DNA of 64,000 bases from Oceanobacillus sp. Castelsardo (GTDB lineage Bacteria > Bacillota > Bacilli > Bacillales > Amphibacillaceae). Under the pieces are notes generated by a model that was not told where the DNA came from, did not search any database, and worked only from the letters and a program-made list of their open reading frames with translations. The stretch is from assembly GCF_001659985.1 (NCBI RefSeq), contig NZ_LYCS01000007.1:62001-126000 (forward strand), in the 5' to 3' direction. Positions 62,233 through 64,000 of the stretch are shown piece after piece. Made by a program: the position numbers and the translations under genes. Position 1 is the stretch's first letter. Every line of letters begins with the position of its first letter.

Positions 62233-62451
62233 TAGCGCCACCTTGTTTTCAAAATGCTTCATTTGCTTTGTCATTATAATGTGTCTCCTTATTAAACAAA
62301 TCCTGCCCGCTCACTTAATCTCTCCTTCCCATACTAACATAATATTCGAATAACATTTTTGTATAAAAGAAAAAGACGCCTTCCTATTAAAGAAAAGCGC
62401 CCATTAATGGAATATCTAGTTAGTATTTAACAAGAAAATATTTTGACTCGC

Positions 62452-63168
62452 TTAAATGGATAAATCAAATGATAAAAACTCAGGCAGTTGTTGTTCACGC
62501 TTGTCAAGCATAATCTGTTCTGGTTTGATGCCCTGCTCACGTAGTACTTCAATGTTCTGCACGAGGAATTCATCACTACCGACAACATAGAAGAGTCCAT
62601 CCTTGTCTGCAGCAAGACTTTTCACTTCTTCATAGTAGTCTTTACGGTTATCGACAAACTGTGATGTAAACTTCTTGTCAGGCGCGGATTCAAAAATATT
62701 AGGGAATAAGAATTCTTTTGCTGAATCAATGTTCAGGGAATGAATTTGATTGACGTTGTCAGCACGTTCGAAATAATCAAGTACAAGCGGTCTAAAAGTT
62801 GCTAGGCCAACACCCGATGACAGCAGGTAAACATTTTTGTTTTCTCTTTTAAGTGGTACATTCGAATGGGTTTTAAATATTGCAACTTCATTGCCGACTT
62901 CAAGGTTTCTTAAAATCGATTTAAACTCAGAGCACTGCTCTCTGATGCGTGTTGTGATACCGATTGAATTTTCATGTGGTAAAGTGGAGATGGACATGTG
63001 GCGAATTAGGCTGCGATTTGGTTTATCTCCGGCATTAAAACCTTCCAGTCCGAAGTGTGTATGGGAACCTTCTTCCCATGTAAAGTCTTCCGGACAGTCA
63101 AGGAGGTACGTTTTAACTTCAGGCGTTTCATCAATAATTTTATTTATTTTAGTCCAATATATTTGCAT
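62452..63168 (-). CDS. FAD-dependent reductase (ferredoxin-NADP reductase superfamily), iron-regulated
   Basis: A 238-residue two-domain oxidoreductase: an N-terminal FAD-binding barrel with RHMSIST (the FAD motif in place of RxYS) and a C-terminal NAD(P) domain with LLSSGVGLATFRPLV and FYVVGSDEFL. Databases often call such proteins dihydropteridine reductase, which is probably misleading. A near-perfect Fur box lies 55 bases upstream, so a role in iron use, such as ferric-siderophore reduction, is the best inference. TAGGAGAAGAT precedes the ATG. Confidence 0.75.
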   Translation of the reverse strand: MQIYWTKINKIIDETPEVKTYLLDCPEDFTWEEGSHTHFGLEGFNAGDKPNRSLIRHMSISTLPHENSIGITTRIREQCSEFKSILRNLEVGNEVAIFKTHSNVPLKRENKNVYLLSSGVGLATFRPLVLDYFERADNVNQIHSLNIDSAKEFLFPNIFESAPDKKFTSQFVDNRKDYYEEVKSLAADKDGLFYVVGSDEFLVQNIEVLREQGIKPEQIMLDKREQQLPEFLSFDLSI

Positions 63169-63221
63169 TATATCTTCTCCTAACTCAATTATTTGTATCG
63201 TTACTATCTAATATACAACAA

Positions 63222-63238
63222 TTGATAATAATTCTCAA
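63222..63238. promoter_or_regulatory. Fur box
   Basis: TTGATAATAATTCTCAA: the inner 15 bases match the 7-1-7 consensus TGATAATNATTATCA at all but one position. It lies 55-70 bases before the FAD reductase start, where the promoter is expected. Confidence 0.8.
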
Positions 63239-63358
63239 TTAAACGGATTGGTTATTCAGATTCATTATCAGCATATTTTTGTAACCTACTTTCAAAAGTG
63301 TTTTTCTAGATAATGGCCCGCTGCTGAACAGGGATCAATTAGGTAATTCCACAATCAC

Positions 63359-63799
63359 TCATTCTTTTACAACTAATTCAAAAGATTCCTCGTTACCGTC
63401 CCATTTCACTTCAACATGAACGACCATATCCTTTCTCATAATCGCTCCAGATCCACCACCCCTTGAAGTAAACTCTTTAACAGAGACAGGTTCATCAAAG
63501 GTTTCCGATAAACTACCTCCTCCAGTTGGACCGTTATATTCATAATCTAATTGTTTCATGGAAGCTATTTCGTTTAAATCTCCTTTATATGTTAACTTAA
63601 AGGTATACTCATCTTCACTTGAATACGTGTTTATATCATCGGCATCTTTACCCCATACTTCTTCTGCTTTATATATTAATTCAGCCGACCAGTATTTTCC
63701 TTCTCCTACAAATAGATAGTTATGTTGAGTTACCTCTTCATTGTTAGAACAGGCACTTATTAACCCTGTAAATAGAACTAATATAATTATTCTTTTTAT
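63359..63799 (-). CDS. Lipoprotein with ATA at the expected start
   Basis: The frame gives a complete lipoprotein of about 147 codons: KRIIILVLFTGLISAC (signal and lipobox, Cys near position 17), then SNNEEVTQHNYLFVGEGKYW and a beta-rich domain ending VEVKWDGNEESFELVVKE. Common gene callers would start at the internal ATG at 63559 and lose the signal. The ribosome-binding site GGAGAGGGG lies eight bases before an ATA codon at 63799, exactly where the initiation ATG should be. No ATG, GTG or TTG exists in frame upstream before a stop. Either ATA is used or a mutation has silenced translation. Confidence 0.65.
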   Translation of the reverse strand: MKRIIILVLFTGLISACSNNEEVTQHNYLFVGEGKYWSAELIYKAEEVWGKDADDINTYSSEDEYTFKLTYKGDLNEIASMKQLDYEYNGPTGGGSLSETFDEPVSVKEFTSRGGGSGAIMRKDMVVHVEVKWDGNEESFELVVKE

Positions 63800-63853
63800 T
63801 CGAAAAACCCCTCTCCATATATCGATTGCTGTTAAACCGTTGCACTAGTTAGC

Positions 63854-63979
63854 TTATTGATTTTCCTTTATTTCTTTTAATAAATTTATGATTTCCTCAT
63901 TTTGTTTAGATGCCTTTCTAAGATGCCCTTCTACTGCTAAAAGTGTGATAACTATGACGACAAAGCCAATGAATATCAA
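63854..63979 (-). CDS. 41-residue membrane peptide
   Basis: Reads (M)IFIGFVVIVITLLAVEG, then HLRKASKQNEEIINLLKEIK and ENQ: one membrane helix followed by a charged amphipathic helix. TAGGAGGATTTTTA precedes a TTG start. The ribosome-binding site is excellent. Peptides of this design are widespread in Bacillaceae and of unknown function. Confidence 0.6.
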   Translation of the reverse strand: MIFIGFVVIVITLLAVEGHLRKASKQNEEIINLLKEIKENQ

Positions 63980-64000
63980 TAAAAATCCTCCTACTAATCT

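Overview
The window comes from a low-GC, endospore-forming Firmicute of the Bacillaceae. The gene order is the classic origin neighbourhood of Bacillus, and sporulation genes are present (an alpha/beta SASP, yyaC, spoIIIJ, cdaS, spo0J). The many intergenic repeat elements and the gene set suggest the Oceanobacillus/Virgibacillus/Ornithinibacillus group, but the sequence alone does not fix the genus.

The replication origin lies near 26-28.4 kb, with DnaA-box arrays on both sides of dnaA. Left of it, most genes run on the minus strand: dnaA, dnaN, yaaA, recF, remB, gyrB, gyrA, an HD-GYP protein, guaB, dacA, and serS behind a T-box. Further left are tRNA-Ser, proC, tRNA-Arg and acsA. Right of it, most genes run on the plus strand: rpmH, rnpA, spoIIIJ, jag, mnmE, mnmG, rsmG, noc, soj, spo0J, ychF, rpsF, ssb, rpsR, yybS, gdpP, rplI, dnaC, walRKHIJ and htrA. 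Two perfect parS sites lie around noc-soj-spo0J. So the window joins replication start (DnaA, DnaN, DnaC, gyrase, SSB), segregation and nucleoid occlusion (Soj, Spo0J, Noc), tRNA U34 modification (MnmE, MnmG), membrane insertion (SpoIIIJ with Jag), cell-wall control (WalRK) and c-di-AMP turnover (GdpP, CdaS).

Compared with the Bacillus subtilis order, several things differ. No rRNA operon lies between gyrA and guaB. pdxST is missing between dacA and serS. cdaS sits where purA is usual. A small sporulation cassette and a 52-bp tandem repeat separate jag from mnmE. rlmH does not follow htrA.

The accessory parts are 7.0-10.5 kb and 60.2-64.0 kb. The first, transcribed against the replication fork, holds a YrvL-like protein, a PadR repressor with its own operator/promoter, a HAAS-domain membrane protein, a membrane protein built from repeated two-helix units, a serine hydrolase, and the decayed tail of a second hydrolase. 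The second holds small membrane proteins, a Fur-box-preceded FAD reductase and a lipoprotein gene whose expected start codon is ATA.

The strongest unexplained signal is the repeat landscape. Five families of dispersed palindromic elements sit between core genes. Two unrelated 52-bp tandem arrays share the same period. A third dense DnaA-box cluster lies about 32 kb from oriC.
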